A stretch of 64,000 nt of DNA from Anaerolineae bacterium (lineage in GTDB: Bacteria; Chloroflexota; Anaerolineae; Aggregatilineales; Aggregatilineaceae): contig JAOSJP010000002.1 of NCBI GenBank assembly GCA_027494015.1, positions 1-64,000 on the forward strand, read 5' to 3'. Positions 21,357 to 30,616 of the stretch are shown here, piece after piece (position 1 is the first letter of the stretch; each line of letters opens with the position of its first letter). The position numbers and the translations under genes are program-made. Under the pieces are notes generated by a model. That model saw only the letters and a list, made by a program, of their open reading frames with translations. It had not been told where the DNA came from and did not search any database.

Positions 21357-21530
21357 GGGTGCGTGCAAAACCTGTCAGGTAGGGACGCTGCTCTGCTGCG
21401 CCCTTGTAGGGGAGGGTTTGCAAACCCTCCCCTACAAACCTCGCCCCTCATATATTAGAGCGCAGCGAGGCTGGGGGTGAGGTCAATACCCCCACGTCAA
21501 ACAAGTCGCTGACAACCTTTGCATGCCCCC
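21357..21530. repeat. Family A palindromic element, reverse orientation, with 30-base palindrome
   Basis: It begins GGGTGCGTGCAAAACCTGTC directly after the fhs stop codon and ends GACAACCTTTGCATGCCCCC. The core GGGGGTGAGGTCAAT is present but the left arm is replaced by the perfect palindrome GTAGGGGAGGGTTTG/CAAACCCTCCCCTAC at 21406-21435. The gap 21351-21678 holds this element and a promoter. Confidence 0.8.
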
Positions 21531-21566
21531 AAGGGTTTCCTCTGCTGGTCTGCACAATTCAGCCTA

Positions 21567-21605
21567 TGGTATGATACGTGCACCGGGCAGGTTCCCGGTG
21601 CACGT
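21567..21605 (+). promoter_or_regulatory. Extended -10 promoter overlapping a 12-bp hairpin/operator
   Basis: TGGTATGAT at 21567-21575 is an extended -10 box. From 21576 the sequence ACGTGCACCGGG is repeated in inverted form as CCCGGTGCACGT (21594-21605) around a 6-base loop, placing a perfect palindrome at the expected transcription start. The same 21-base block occurs upstream of the next transcription unit at 22223. It may be an autoregulatory operator of the toxin-antitoxin-like pair or an mRNA leader hairpin. Confidence 0.55.
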
Positions 21606-21678
21606 TGTTTGTTCGCTGTGCTCTGGTGGGAATGCCTTGCTCTGAGATGAGATAAGGCGCAGACTGGGCAACTCTGCC

Positions 21679-21963
21679 GTGAGTTATGAGAAGCTAGTCT
21701 TCAGGGTTCACGCAGTGCAGCGCATGTTCCAACGGGGCATCAGCCCTGAGGATGTGCGGGTTGTTGTGGCTACGGGAGAAGTGCTTCGCCACTATCCAGA
21801 CGATACGCCGTATCCTAGCCGCCTGATTCTCGGCTGGCGGGGCAATCGCCCCCTGCATGTGGTGGCTGCGGACAACCATGAGTCCCAGGAAACAGTTATC
21901 ATTACCGTATACCATCCCGACCCGGACCAGTGGGAGCAGGATTTCAGGAGCAAGAAGCCATGA
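21679..21963 (+). CDS. DUF4258 family protein (putative toxin)
   Basis: A 94-residue protein with a GTG start. The pattern FRVHAVQRMFQRGISPEDV, GEVLRHYPDDTPYPSRLILGW and HVVAADNHESQETVIITVYHPD is that of DUF4258 proteins, small RelE-like folds often found beside YgiT/MqsA-type zinc finger antitoxins. Its stop overlaps the next start codon (ATGA), typical for such pairs. mRNA interferase activity is an inference from fold and context; I see no direct catalytic proof. Confidence 0.78.
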   Translation: MSYEKLVFRVHAVQRMFQRGISPEDVRVVVATGEVLRHYPDDTPYPSRLILGWRGNRPLHVVAADNHESQETVIITVYHPDPDQWEQDFRSKKP

Positions 21964-22187
21964 AGTGCGTGATCTGTAAGCAGGGAGAGACGCGACCCGG
22001 CACGACGACCGTCACCTTGGAGCGCGATGGGATGACGCTGGTCTTCAAGCGCGTTCCAGCCCAGATCTGTCAGAACTGCGGCGAAGCGTATCTGGATGAG
22101 ACGACGACCGAGCGCCTGCTGGCGACCGCCCAAGACGCTGCTCACGCTGGCGTGCAGGTGGACGTGCGCGACTATGTCGCTGCTTGA
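21960..22187 (+). CDS. YgiT-type zinc finger protein (putative MqsA-like antitoxin)
   Basis: A 75-residue protein with two CXXC pairs (MKCVICKQGE and ICQNCGEAYLDE) that would hold one zinc. It matches the YgiT/MqsA N-terminal domain. The helix-turn-helix C-terminal half of full MqsA is absent, so if it represses its own promoter it would need another DNA-binding route. Start 21960 overlaps the stop of the DUF4258 gene; an in-frame start further upstream would lie wholly inside that gene. Confidence 0.82.
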   Translation: MKCVICKQGETRPGTTTVTLERDGMTLVFKRVPAQICQNCGEAYLDETTTERLLATAQDAAHAGVQVDVRDYVAA

Positions 22188-22222
22188 CGCCATGCTGAGA
22201 TGGAAGCGATCAAAACGCCCTG

Positions 22223-22260
22223 TGGTATGATACGTGCACCGGGAGTCGCTCTCTCGGGAT
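22223..22260 (+). promoter_or_regulatory. Second copy of the extended -10 promoter block
   Basis: TGGTATGATACGTGCACCGG (22223-22242) is identical to the block at 21567. The right half-site here is degenerate (CTCGGGATGCGT), so the palindrome is imperfect. It precedes the TPR gene by about 50 bases and suggests shared control with the upstream pair. Confidence 0.45.
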
Positions 22261-22295
22261 GCGTGTTTTCGCTTGTCACGGTTTGGTGAGGGACG

Positions 22296-23247
22296 GTGAC
22301 AGTGGCAGACATCGAGCAGCAGTTGAAGCAGGTCGCGCACGCTCTGCGCGCCGGGCGCAGGGAAGAGGCGCGCACGATCCTTATGGCGGTGGTGGATGAG
22401 CAGGAGCACAACGAGCGCGCCTGGCTTTATCTCAGCGCGGCGGTTGACACGCTGGAAGAGCAGCAGATTTGCCTGGAAAACGTGCTGACGATCAACCCCA
22501 CCAACGACAAGGCGCGCCAGGGGTTGGAGCGCGTGAACGCGGCGCTGGCCGCGCGCCAGGCTCCACCAGCGGAGACCTACGCGCCGCCGTTTCTGGCGGA
22601 CGATGCGCCTCAGCCAGCCGAGGACGCTGGTTGGCCGCCAGACGCAGCTTATGCTGAAGAGCAAACGGACTCAACTGGGGCGCGATCCGTCGGCCCCTGC
22701 GACCAGCGTGGACTGGGGCCGCGACGATGGCCCCGTCGCTTACGGCAGCGGGCGACAGGTTGACCTGCCGTCTGAGCAGGAATACGACGACTGGGTGCAG
22801 GGCCTCAATCTGGCTGCCGGCCCGACCTATCCCACCCCTGCGCCGGTGCCCGCTCCGCCTCCGGCGGCGGAACGGAGTAGCGCGCGCTCGCTCGAAGAGT
22901 CGCTGCGCAGCACCATTGCTTTCGACGATGACGCCACGCTGGATGGTGAGGCGGATGCGCCCGCCCCATCCCGTGACCGGCTAACCGAGCCTGATGACCT
23001 GTCGGAAGTGCTGCAGCGCAGCGCTCAGACCGCCGCGCCTGTCTTCGCCGCGCTGGTGGAGCCGGAGGCTGAAGCAGCCCAGGCAGAGTCCTCGCCGTCA
23101 GTGGATGAAGCCGCCTACTACGCGTATATTCCCGCCGACATCGAGCCGCTGGAAGGCGGTGTGGATTGGCGCGGGTTGGCCTACCTGCTGGCTGTCGCCG
23201 TTCTGGTGGCGCTCAACGCCGTATCATTCGGCTACCTGCTGCGCTAG
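22296..23247 (+). CDS. TPR-like protein with C-terminal membrane anchor, frameshifted
   Basis: GTG start at 22296. The N-terminal about 85 residues look like tetratricopeptide helices (AHALRAGRREEARTIL, ERAWLYLSAAVDTLEE, NVLTINPTNDKARQG). The frame is sensible to AAYAEEQ near 22665, then degrades. The +1 frame from about 22680 is sensible (GRDPSAPATSVDWGRDDGP) to 23247, ending in a single membrane helix (GLAYLLAVAVLVALNAVSFG). One extra base between about 22655 and 22690 explains this. The whole would be about 316 residues with a low-complexity Pro/Ala/Glu middle. Function unknown; protein binding is likely. Confidence 0.65.
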
Positions 23248-23318
23248 GGTACGACAACTGCGTGAAAGAAACAAACAAGAGCGGCAGGGCCATCACATCA
23301 AACGTGCGTGTTGTTCTA

Positions 23319-23440
23319 CCTCACCCCCAGCCTCGCTGCGCTCGGCTTGCCCCCTCTCCGTTGACGGAGAGGGGGCGGTGAGGCGCGCCAGCGCCGAGCG
23401 GGGGTGAGGTAAACCCAGGGCGCAGCAGAGCAGCGCCCTT
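23319..23440. repeat. Family A core palindrome (ends missing)
   Basis: It contains CCTCACCCCCAGCCTCGCTG, the inner CCCCCTCTCCGTTGACGGAG hairpin and GCCGAGCGGGGGTGAGG, then CGCAGCAGAGCAGCGCCC. The outer terminal repeats are absent or degraded. It fills most of the 23248-23591 gap, which holds no gene that I can see. Confidence 0.75.
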
Positions 23441-23591
23441 ACGGGCAGGCTGGCGCGCGGCGGACTTTGATGCGATGGCCCTGACAAGGGCGGCGTTGCG
23501 CGTGCAGCGCCGCTTCTGTTGCGCTATGCTCTTGGTGTTGGCTGCCGGGCCGCCGGCTGCTGCCTGAGAACGCGCAGGGAAGGGTTCGTCC

Positions 23592-24827
23592 ATGCCGGAG
23601 TTCTTCGAAGTCAAGCCGCCCGACGAGGCGCTCGCCCTGTGGTGGAGGCATGTCACACACCGGACGAGTGCTGAGCGCGTGTCCGCCTGCGAAGCGCTGG
23701 GGCGCGTCACTGCGGAGGCGCTGCACAGCCCGGAGGCGCTGCCCGCCTTCCGCCGCGCGACAGTGGACGGCTTCGCTGCGCGCGCCGCTGACACGTTCGG
23801 CGCGTCGGACTCGCTGCCGGCGTATCTCAACGTGAGCGGCGAAGTGCTGATGGGCCACGAGGCGCGCGACGCTGTGCCGCCAACGGGCGCTGTGCTCATC
23901 CACACGGGCGGGATGCTGCCGCCGAACGCGGACGCGGTGGTGATGGTCGAGCACACGCAGCGTTTCGACGAGCGCACCATCGAGGTGCTCAGGCCGGTCG
24001 CGCCCGGCGAGAACGTGCTGGAGGTGGGCGAAGACGTGGCGCAAGGGGCGCTGATCCTGCCCGCCGGACACATCCTCCAGCCGCAGGACATTGGCGCGCT
24101 GCTGGCGCTGGGCATGGCCGCTGATCTGCCGCTGCGCAAGCGTCCGCTGGTCAGCCTGTTCTCGACGGGCGATGAGCTGATTCTGCCGGAGGCACCTGCG
24201 CTGCGCCCTGGCCAGATTCGCGACATCAACAGCGGGACGATCCAGGCGCTCAGCCAGCGCGCCGGGGCGTGGGCGCAGATCAACCCTATCATCTCCGACG
24301 CGCCGGGCGCGCTCCTGGCGGCATTGGAGGCGGCGCTGCCTGATGCAGATATGCTGGTGGTCACGGCGGGCAGCAGCGTCAGCGCGCGCGACCTGACGGC
24401 GGAGGCGCTCAACCGGCTGGGCGCGCCGGGCGTGCTGGTGCATGGCGTGGCCGCCCGACCGGGCAAGCCGACCATCCTGGCTGTCGTGGAAGGCAAGCCG
24501 GTGATCGGGCTGCCGGGCAACCCCGTCTCAGCGATGGTCATGTTCATGCTGTTCGGCGTTCCGGCCATCGCCGGGCTGATGGGCGCGCAGGCTCCGGCGC
24601 AGCGACGGGTGCCGGCCCGCGTGAGCGCCAATGTGCCGTCCGCTGCCGGGCGCGAGGATTATGTCCCGGTGCGGCTGGCCGAGCGCGACGGCGAACCCTG
24701 GGCCGAGCCGGTGTTCGGCAAGAGCAACCTGATCTTCACCCTGGTGGGGGCGAGCGGGCTGCTGCGCGTGCCGATGAACGTGACCGGGCTGCGCGAGGGC
24801 GCATGGGGAGAGGTGGTGCTTTTCTGA
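23592..24827 (+). CDS. moeA: Molybdopterin molybdotransferase MoeA
   Basis: Inserts molybdate (or tungstate) into adenylylated molybdopterin. A 411-residue protein in the usual MoeA layout: an N-terminal domain with FRRATVDGFAARAADT, the middle MoCF-binding domain with LFSTGDEL and the DVLVVTAGSS-like stretch MLVVTAGSSVSARDL, then KPTILAVVEGKPVIGLPGNP, and a C-terminal beta barrel. Its stop overlaps the start of a second MoeA gene (TGATG). The usual MPxGADAV loop reads LPPNADAVVMVEHTQ, consistent with the family. It is likely to serve the tungsten aldehyde oxidoreductase or molybdenum hydroxylases of this organism. Confidence 0.93.
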   Translation: MPEFFEVKPPDEALALWWRHVTHRTSAERVSACEALGRVTAEALHSPEALPAFRRATVDGFAARAADTFGASDSLPAYLNVSGEVLMGHEARDAVPPTGAVLIHTGGMLPPNADAVVMVEHTQRFDERTIEVLRPVAPGENVLEVGEDVAQGALILPAGHILQPQDIGALLALGMAADLPLRKRPLVSLFSTGDELILPEAPALRPGQIRDINSGTIQALSQRAGAWAQINPIISDAPGALLAALEAALPDADMLVVTAGSSVSARDLTAEALNRLGAPGVLVHGVAARPGKPTILAVVEGKPVIGLPGNPVSAMVMFMLFGVPAIAGLMGAQAPAQRRVPARVSANVPSAAGREDYVPVRLAERDGEPWAEPVFGKSNLIFTLVGASGLLRVPMNVTGLREGAWGEVVLF

Positions 24828-26773
24828 TGGCAGACGCAGGGCGCGGTGACGACGAGCGCAACATCTACCTGGAAGATATTCCGCTGGACGAGGCGCAGGC
24901 GCGGCTGCGCGCCGCCCTGGAGGCGGCGGGCAAATGGGAAGCGCTGCCCGGCGAGCGGGTGGCGCTCGACGACGCGCTGGGCCGGGTGACTGCCGGGCCG
25001 GTCTGGGCGCGCATCAGCTCTCCGCACTACCACGCAGCAGCGATGGACGGCTACGCCGTGCGCGCGGCGGATACGCGCGGCGCGACAGAGACGCGCCCCG
25101 TGCGCCTGTGCGTGCCAGAGCAGGCCGCGCCGGTCAACACGGGCGCGCCGCTGCCCGCCGCCTGCAACGCCGTGATCATGATCGAGCAGACGCAGCCGGT
25201 GGGGGACGAGGCGAGCGAGGAAATCGAGATTCGCGCGCCGGTGGTGCCCTGGCAGCACGTGCGCATGATGGGCGAGGACATGGTGGCGACGGAACTGGTG
25301 CTGCCCGCCAATCACATCCTGCGCCCGCACGACCTGGGGGCGATTGCTGGCTGCGGGCGCGCGGACGTGCTGGTGCGGCGGCGGGCGCGGGTGGCCATCC
25401 TGCCGACGGGCACCGAATTGGTCGCGCCAACGGACTCGCCGCAGCCGGGCGACGTGATCGAGTACAACAGCATCGTGCTCGGCGCGCAGGTGCGCGCGGG
25501 GTGGGGCGAGTTCACGCGCTGGGAGGCGCTGCCCGACGATCCTGACGCCATCCGGCAGGCCATTGTTGAAGCGACTACGACGCACGACCTGGTGCTGGTG
25601 CTGGCGGGTTCGTCTGCCGGATCGCGCGACTTCACGGCGCGGGCCGTGCGCGAAGCGGGGACGCTGCTGGTGCATGGCGTCGCCGTGCGACCAGGGCACC
25701 CGGTGATCATGGGCATGGTCAACGACGTGCCGGTGATCGGCGTGCCCGGCTACCCGGTCTCGGCGGCGCTGACCGGCGACATTTTCATCAGGCCGCTGCT
25801 GCACGCCTGGGCCGGGCAGTCTGCGCCGCGCCAGGAGCGCATCAGGGGGATGCTCACCCGCAAGCTGACCTCGCCGACGGGAGATGACGATTTCGTGCGC
25901 GTGGCGGTGGGGCAGGTGGGCGAGCGCACGCTGGTCACGCCGCTGGCGCGCGGCGCGGGGGTGATCACCTCGCTGGTGCGCGCCGACGGGCTGCTGCACA
26001 TCCCGCGCTTCAGCGAAGGGGTGGACGCCGGGCGCGAAGTCGAGGTGCTGCTCATCCGCTCGCGCGAGGCGATTGAGCGGACGGTCGTCGTTGTGGGCAG
26101 CCATGACCCGATGCTCGACCTGCTGGGGCAATTCCTGGCCGCGCGCTTTCCTGGCTACCGGCTGGCCTCGGCCAACGTGGGCAGCCTGGGCGGGCTGGTC
26201 GCGCAGCGACGCGGGGAGGCGCACCTTTCTGGCACGCACCTGCTCGATCCGGACACGGGCGCGTACAATGTGCCGTACATCAAGCGGACGCTGGGCGATC
26301 TGCCGGTGCTGGTGGTGACGTTCGCGCACCGCGAGCAGGGGTTGATCGTCGCGGCGGGCAACCCGCTGGACATCCGCTCGCTGGATGACCTGACGCGCGC
26401 TCGCTACGTCAACCGGCAGCGCGGCGCGGGCACGCGCGTGCTGCTCGATTACGAGTTAGGGCGGCGGGGAATCGCCCCGGAGCAGGTCGAGGGCTACGAG
26501 CGCGAGGAGTATACGCACCTGGCGGTTGCGGCGGCGGTGGCATCGGGCAGCGCGGATTGTGGGCTGGGCATCCGCAGCGCGGCGATGGCCCTGGAATTGG
26601 ACTTCATCCCCGTCACGCACGAGCGCTACGATCTGGTCATCCCGCGCGCGTACCTGGCGCTGCCGATGATCGAGCATACGCTGGCGCTGCTGCACGACGC
26701 CGGGTTCCGCGCGGCGGTCGCCGCCCAGCCGGGCTATGATGTGGCCGAGATGGGGCGCGAAGTGCCGTTCTAG
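24827..26773 (+). CDS. moeA: MoeA fused to a periplasmic-binding-like (PBP/LysR-substrate) domain
   Basis: A 648-residue protein. Residues about 1-410 are a second MoeA (AAMDGYAVRAADT, LPAACNAVIMIEQTQ, ILPTGTELV, LVLVLAGSSAGSRDF, PVIGVPGYPVSAAL). Residues about 415-640 form a type-2 periplasmic-binding-like domain (VVVGSHDPMLDLLGQFL, RYVNRQRGAGTRVLLDYEL, GSADCGLGIRSAAMAL) like that found with some archaeal and bacterial MoeA, thought to sense molybdate, tungstate or cofactor. There is no signal peptide, so it acts in the cytosol. Start at 24827 overlaps the stop of the first moeA. Two paralogues suggest separate Mo and W insertion, which is inference. Confidence 0.92.
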   Translation: MADAGRGDDERNIYLEDIPLDEAQARLRAALEAAGKWEALPGERVALDDALGRVTAGPVWARISSPHYHAAAMDGYAVRAADTRGATETRPVRLCVPEQAAPVNTGAPLPAACNAVIMIEQTQPVGDEASEEIEIRAPVVPWQHVRMMGEDMVATELVLPANHILRPHDLGAIAGCGRADVLVRRRARVAILPTGTELVAPTDSPQPGDVIEYNSIVLGAQVRAGWGEFTRWEALPDDPDAIRQAIVEATTTHDLVLVLAGSSAGSRDFTARAVREAGTLLVHGVAVRPGHPVIMGMVNDVPVIGVPGYPVSAALTGDIFIRPLLHAWAGQSAPRQERIRGMLTRKLTSPTGDDDFVRVAVGQVGERTLVTPLARGAGVITSLVRADGLLHIPRFSEGVDAGREVEVLLIRSREAIERTVVVVGSHDPMLDLLGQFLAARFPGYRLASANVGSLGGLVAQRRGEAHLSGTHLLDPDTGAYNVPYIKRTLGDLPVLVVTFAHREQGLIVAAGNPLDIRSLDDLTRARYVNRQRGAGTRVLLDYELGRRGIAPEQVEGYEREEYTHLAVAAAVASGSADCGLGIRSAAMALELDFIPVTHERYDLVIPRAYLALPMIEHTLALLHDAGFRAAVAAQPGYDVAEMGREVPF

Positions 26774-27234
26774 TCCGGCACGCCGGCGCGCAGGGCCTCC
26801 AGCCAGCTTGCGGGAATGCGCGTCACCTGGCCGGCGTGATTGATGCAAACGTGCCTGGAAATACCGGTCACACAAACCTGGCCGCTCGCTGTGTCCACGA
26901 TCTCGTAGCCGAAGGTCAGGCCCCGGCTGCGCAATTCCTCGACCCAGCAGCGGGCGGTGACCTGTTGGGCGTAACGGGTCGGGGCCAGGTAGCGGGCGTG
27001 CACTTCGGCGACGGTCAGCCAGTAGCCACTGCGCTCGAACTCGGCGTAGTCGGCGCCGCGCACGCGCGAGTAGTGGCTGCGCGCTTCTTCAAAGAAGACG
27101 ATGTAGTTCGAGTGATGGGTGATACCCATCGCGTCTGTCTCGGCGTAGCGGATGCGAAAGGTCGTCTCGGAGACATAACGATCCTGCGGGGCCACTGCCA
27201 ACTCCTTTGGGGCGAGCGCATTGCCTGGTTGCAT
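26770..27234 (-). CDS. Hotdog-fold acyl-CoA thioesterase (YbgC/4-hydroxybenzoyl-CoA type)
   Basis: About 154 residues from ATG 27234; a TTG at 27261 is in frame. The active-site region YAETDAMGITHHSNYIVFFEEAR contains the conserved Asp and the following helix, with RGLTFGYEIVD further on. Such enzymes hydrolyse acyl-CoA thioesters; the chain specificity is not readable. It converges with the MoeA-PBP gene, the two stops overlapping by 4 bases. Confidence 0.88.
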   Translation of the reverse strand: MQPGNALAPKELAVAPQDRYVSETTFRIRYAETDAMGITHHSNYIVFFEEARSHYSRVRGADYAEFERSGYWLTVAEVHARYLAPTRYAQQVTARCWVEELRSRGLTFGYEIVDTASGQVCVTGISRHVCINHAGQVTRIPASWLEALRAGVPD

Positions 27235-27298
27235 TGTAACGACGCGAGGGAACGGGCGCAATCGCCGTGCCGGGCATGTCTATTGGTAGGGAGACACA

Positions 27299-28216
<918 letters not shown>

Positions 28217-28289
28217 GCTACCTTCTCCTGCCTGGGGGCTTGTGAGCAGAACATACCCTCGCTCATCTGTTCGGGTGGCGTCCTGGGAT

Positions 28290-28318
28290 TTGACAAGAAG
28301 ACGGGTTTAAGGCACCAT
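28290..28318 (+). promoter_or_regulatory. Putative promoter of the nitrilase-homologue gene
   Basis: A perfect -35 box TTGACA at 28290-28295 and a weak -10 (CACCAT, 28313-28318) after 17 bases. The start codon lies 73 bases further on, with AGGAGA in front of it. Confidence 0.4.
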
Positions 28319-28391
28319 TAGCTCGCTGAGAACAGCGCAGTACCCCCGCCGCGTAGCGACGTGGCGCGATTCCCCCGAACGAGGAGAACCC

Positions 28392-29228
28392 ATGCGTGAG
28401 ATTACGATTGCCACTGTCCAGATGAAGCCGGCGTTGGGCGAGCCGGAAGATAACCTGGTGAAGATGTCGGAGTTTATCTCGAAGATCGCCTCGCAGCAGA
28501 AGGTTGACCTCATCGTTTTCCCGGAGCTGGTGACGAGCGGCTTCGAGCTGGGCGTGCGCTTCACCGAGCTGGCCCAGCGCATCCCCGGCCCATCCGCGAA
28601 TCTGATCGCGCAGCGCGCGTCGGAGTTCGGCGTGTACATCGCCTTCGGCATGGTCAGCAAAGAGAAAGTGGAGAGCGTGCTCTACAACTCCGCCGTGCTC
28701 GTCGGGCCGGATGGCGAGCTAGTGGGCAGCTACAACAAGGTGCACCTGCGTGGCGAAGAGCGCATGGCCTTCCGCGAGGGCTTTCGCCTGCCGGTGTTCG
28801 ACACGGAGATCGGCCACATCGGGCTGACGCTCGGCTGGGACCTGGCCTACCCGGAAGTGGCGCGCTCGCTGACGCTCGACGGTGCAGAACTGATCTGCGT
28901 CATGGCCAACTGGGAGAAAACGCAGATCGAGGAATGGCGCACATACGTCCGCGCGCGGGCCTATGAAAACGCGCTCTATGTGGCCGCCGCCAACCGCGTG
29001 GGTGAAGACGTGACGCTCAGCTTCGGCGGCGAGAGCACGATCATCGGCCCGCGCGGCAAGATTCACGCTTCGCTGGCTGACGAGAAAGACCCGGAGAGCG
29101 GCGAGCCGCGCGAAGGCTACTGCGTAGCCCGCGTAGACCTGGACGAGGTGCGCAAGTGCCGCGAGGAGTTCCAGACGCTGCAGACGCGCCAGCCGACGGT
29201 CTATCGCGCGCTGGTCAAGCGCTATTAG
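28392..29228 (+). CDS. Carbon-nitrogen hydrolase (nitrilase superfamily) homologue lacking the catalytic Cys
   Basis: A 278-residue protein with the nitrilase fold. The Glu of the triad is present (E45 in IVFPELVTSG) and the Lys is present (K116 in SYNKVHLRG). The third member, normally in ICYD..FPE, reads LTLGWDLAYPE, so Cys is Gly148. The codon is GGC (28833-28835), one base from TGC. The rest, including YENALYVAAANRVG and STIIGPRGKI, is well kept. It may be a real pseudoenzyme, an enzyme with altered chemistry, or a one-base sequence error. Substrate unknown. It lies between rluD and a small membrane protein gene, all rightward. Confidence 0.88.
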   Translation: MREITIATVQMKPALGEPEDNLVKMSEFISKIASQQKVDLIVFPELVTSGFELGVRFTELAQRIPGPSANLIAQRASEFGVYIAFGMVSKEKVESVLYNSAVLVGPDGELVGSYNKVHLRGEERMAFREGFRLPVFDTEIGHIGLTLGWDLAYPEVARSLTLDGAELICVMANWEKTQIEEWRTYVRARAYENALYVAAANRVGEDVTLSFGGESTIIGPRGKIHASLADEKDPESGEPREGYCVARVDLDEVRKCREEFQTLQTRQPTVYRALVKRY

Positions 29229-29267
29229 GACGCTGGCCGGGCAGCGCGCAAGCGTGGAGGATGAGGG

Positions 29268-29492
29268 ATGGACGAGCACCAGGGGCAGGGCGAGCCTGAG
29301 ATCGAGTACGTTGGCGCGCCGACCGAATTTGCCGATGCCGCCGAGGTGCCTCCCTGGGTGGCGACTGCCGCCAAAGTGCTCTTTTTCCTGCCGGCAGCAT
29401 TGGTCACGGCGACGACGATCCCGATCATCATGATCGGCGTCTTGCTGGTGTGCGCCGCGCTGTTTTGCGGGCTGGCCTCGGCCCTGACCTGA
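29268..29492 (+). CDS. Small membrane protein of unknown function
   Basis: A 74-residue protein with an acidic N-terminal tail of about 28 residues and one long or two short hydrophobic segments (KVLFFLPAALVTATTIPIIM and GVLLVCAALFCGLASAL). The ATG has GGATGAGGG in front. I know no family. It lies 39 bases after the nitrilase homologue on the same strand and could be its membrane partner, which is only a guess. Confidence 0.55.
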   Translation: MDEHQGQGEPEIEYVGAPTEFADAAEVPPWVATAAKVLFFLPAALVTATTIPIIMIGVLLVCAALFCGLASALT

Positions 29493-29578
29493 TGGGGCGA
29501 GTCGGTGAATGCTTTCTTCGCCCGGCGTGCTGTGTGGACGTCGGGCGGATTTTTTCGGCGGCGTGAAGCGAGGGGTGG

Positions 29579-30616
29579 ATGGACAGAATCGATCTGCGCA
29601 GCGACACGGTGACCTGGCCGACGCCGGAGATGCGCCGGGCGATGGCCGAGGCCGCCGTCGGCGACGATGTGTTCGGCGAAGACCCGACCGTGAACGCTTT
29701 GCAGGACGCGGCGGCGCGGCGGCTGGGCAAGGAAGCCGGGCTGTTCGTGGCCAGCGGAACGATGGGCAACCTGGTGGCGGTGCTGGCTCGCTGCGGGCGC
29801 GGCGACGAGGTAATTCTGGGCGACAGGGCGCACACGTTCGTGTACGAGGCGGGCGGAATCGCGGCGCTGGGCGGCGTGCACCCTCATACGGTGCCCGTGC
29901 TGCCGGACGGCACCCTGCCGCTGGAGGCTATCAAAGCGGCGATCCGGCCCGACAACGTGCACATGCCGGCCACGCGGCTGATCGCGCTGGAGAACACGCA
30001 GGGCACGGTCGGCGGCATCCCCATCAGCAAGGCGTACACGGACGAGGTGGGGCGATTGGCCCGCGCGCACGGGCTGGCGCTGCACATGGACGGCGCGCGC
30101 ATCTTCAACGCGGCGACCGCGCTCAACGTGGACGTGGCTGATCTGGTCGCCGCCGCTGACAGCGTGACGTTCTGCCTGTCGAAGGGCTTGTGCGCGCCGG
30201 TCGGGTCGGTACTGGTGGGATCGCGCGACTTCATCGCGCGCGCGCACCGCGTGCGCAAGCAGCTTGGCGGGGGGATGCGGCAGGCGGGCATCCTGGCTGC
30301 TGCCGGACTGATCGCGCTGGACAGGATGACTCTGCGCCTGGCCGAGGATCACGCCAACGCCCGCCGCCTGGCCGAGGGGTTGGCGGCGCTGCCGCAGATT
30401 GAAATCGCGCTCGATCGCGTGCAGACCAACATGGTCTTCTTCGCGCTGCGCCCGGAGGTGCCGGTCAGCGCGCCACAACTGGCCGAGCGCCTCAGGCGGC
30501 ACCATGTGTGGATCATGGACATGGGCGAGCGCGGTTTCCGCGCGGTGACGCACTATTGGATTCGCCCACAGGACGTAGATCGCGCGCTGAGCGCCATCGC
30601 TGAGGAGCTTTCGTGA
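29579..30616 (+). CDS. ltaE: Low-specificity L-threonine aldolase
   Basis: A 345-residue fold-type I PLP enzyme that cleaves L-threonine or allo-threonine to glycine and acetaldehyde. It starts [20 protein letters not shown], the family hallmark. [37 protein letters not shown] (Asp that binds the PLP nitrogen) and [13 protein letters not shown] with the PLP Lys all follow in order. Its stop overlaps the start of the next gene. The glycine it makes could feed C1 metabolism. Confidence 0.93.
   Translation: MDRIDLRSDTVTWPTPEMRRAMAEAAVGDDVFGEDPTVNALQDAAARRLGKEAGLFVASGTMGNLVAVLARCGRGDEVILGDRAHTFVYEAGGIAALGGVHPHTVPVLPDGTLPLEAIKAAIRPDNVHMPATRLIALENTQGTVGGIPISKAYTDEVGRLARAHGLALHMDGARIFNAATALNVDVADLVAAADSVTFCLSKGLCAPVGSVLVGSRDFIARAHRVRKQLGGGMRQAGILAAAGLIALDRMTLRLAEDHANARRLAEGLAALPQIEIALDRVQTNMVFFALRPEVPVSAPQLAERLRRHHVWIMDMGERGFRAVTHYWIRPQDVDRALSAIAEELS

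Noticed and set aside
23248..23591. A molybdenum-cofactor riboswitch before moeA
   Set aside because: The gap is mostly a family A palindrome, and the conserved Moco RNA motif is not visible.
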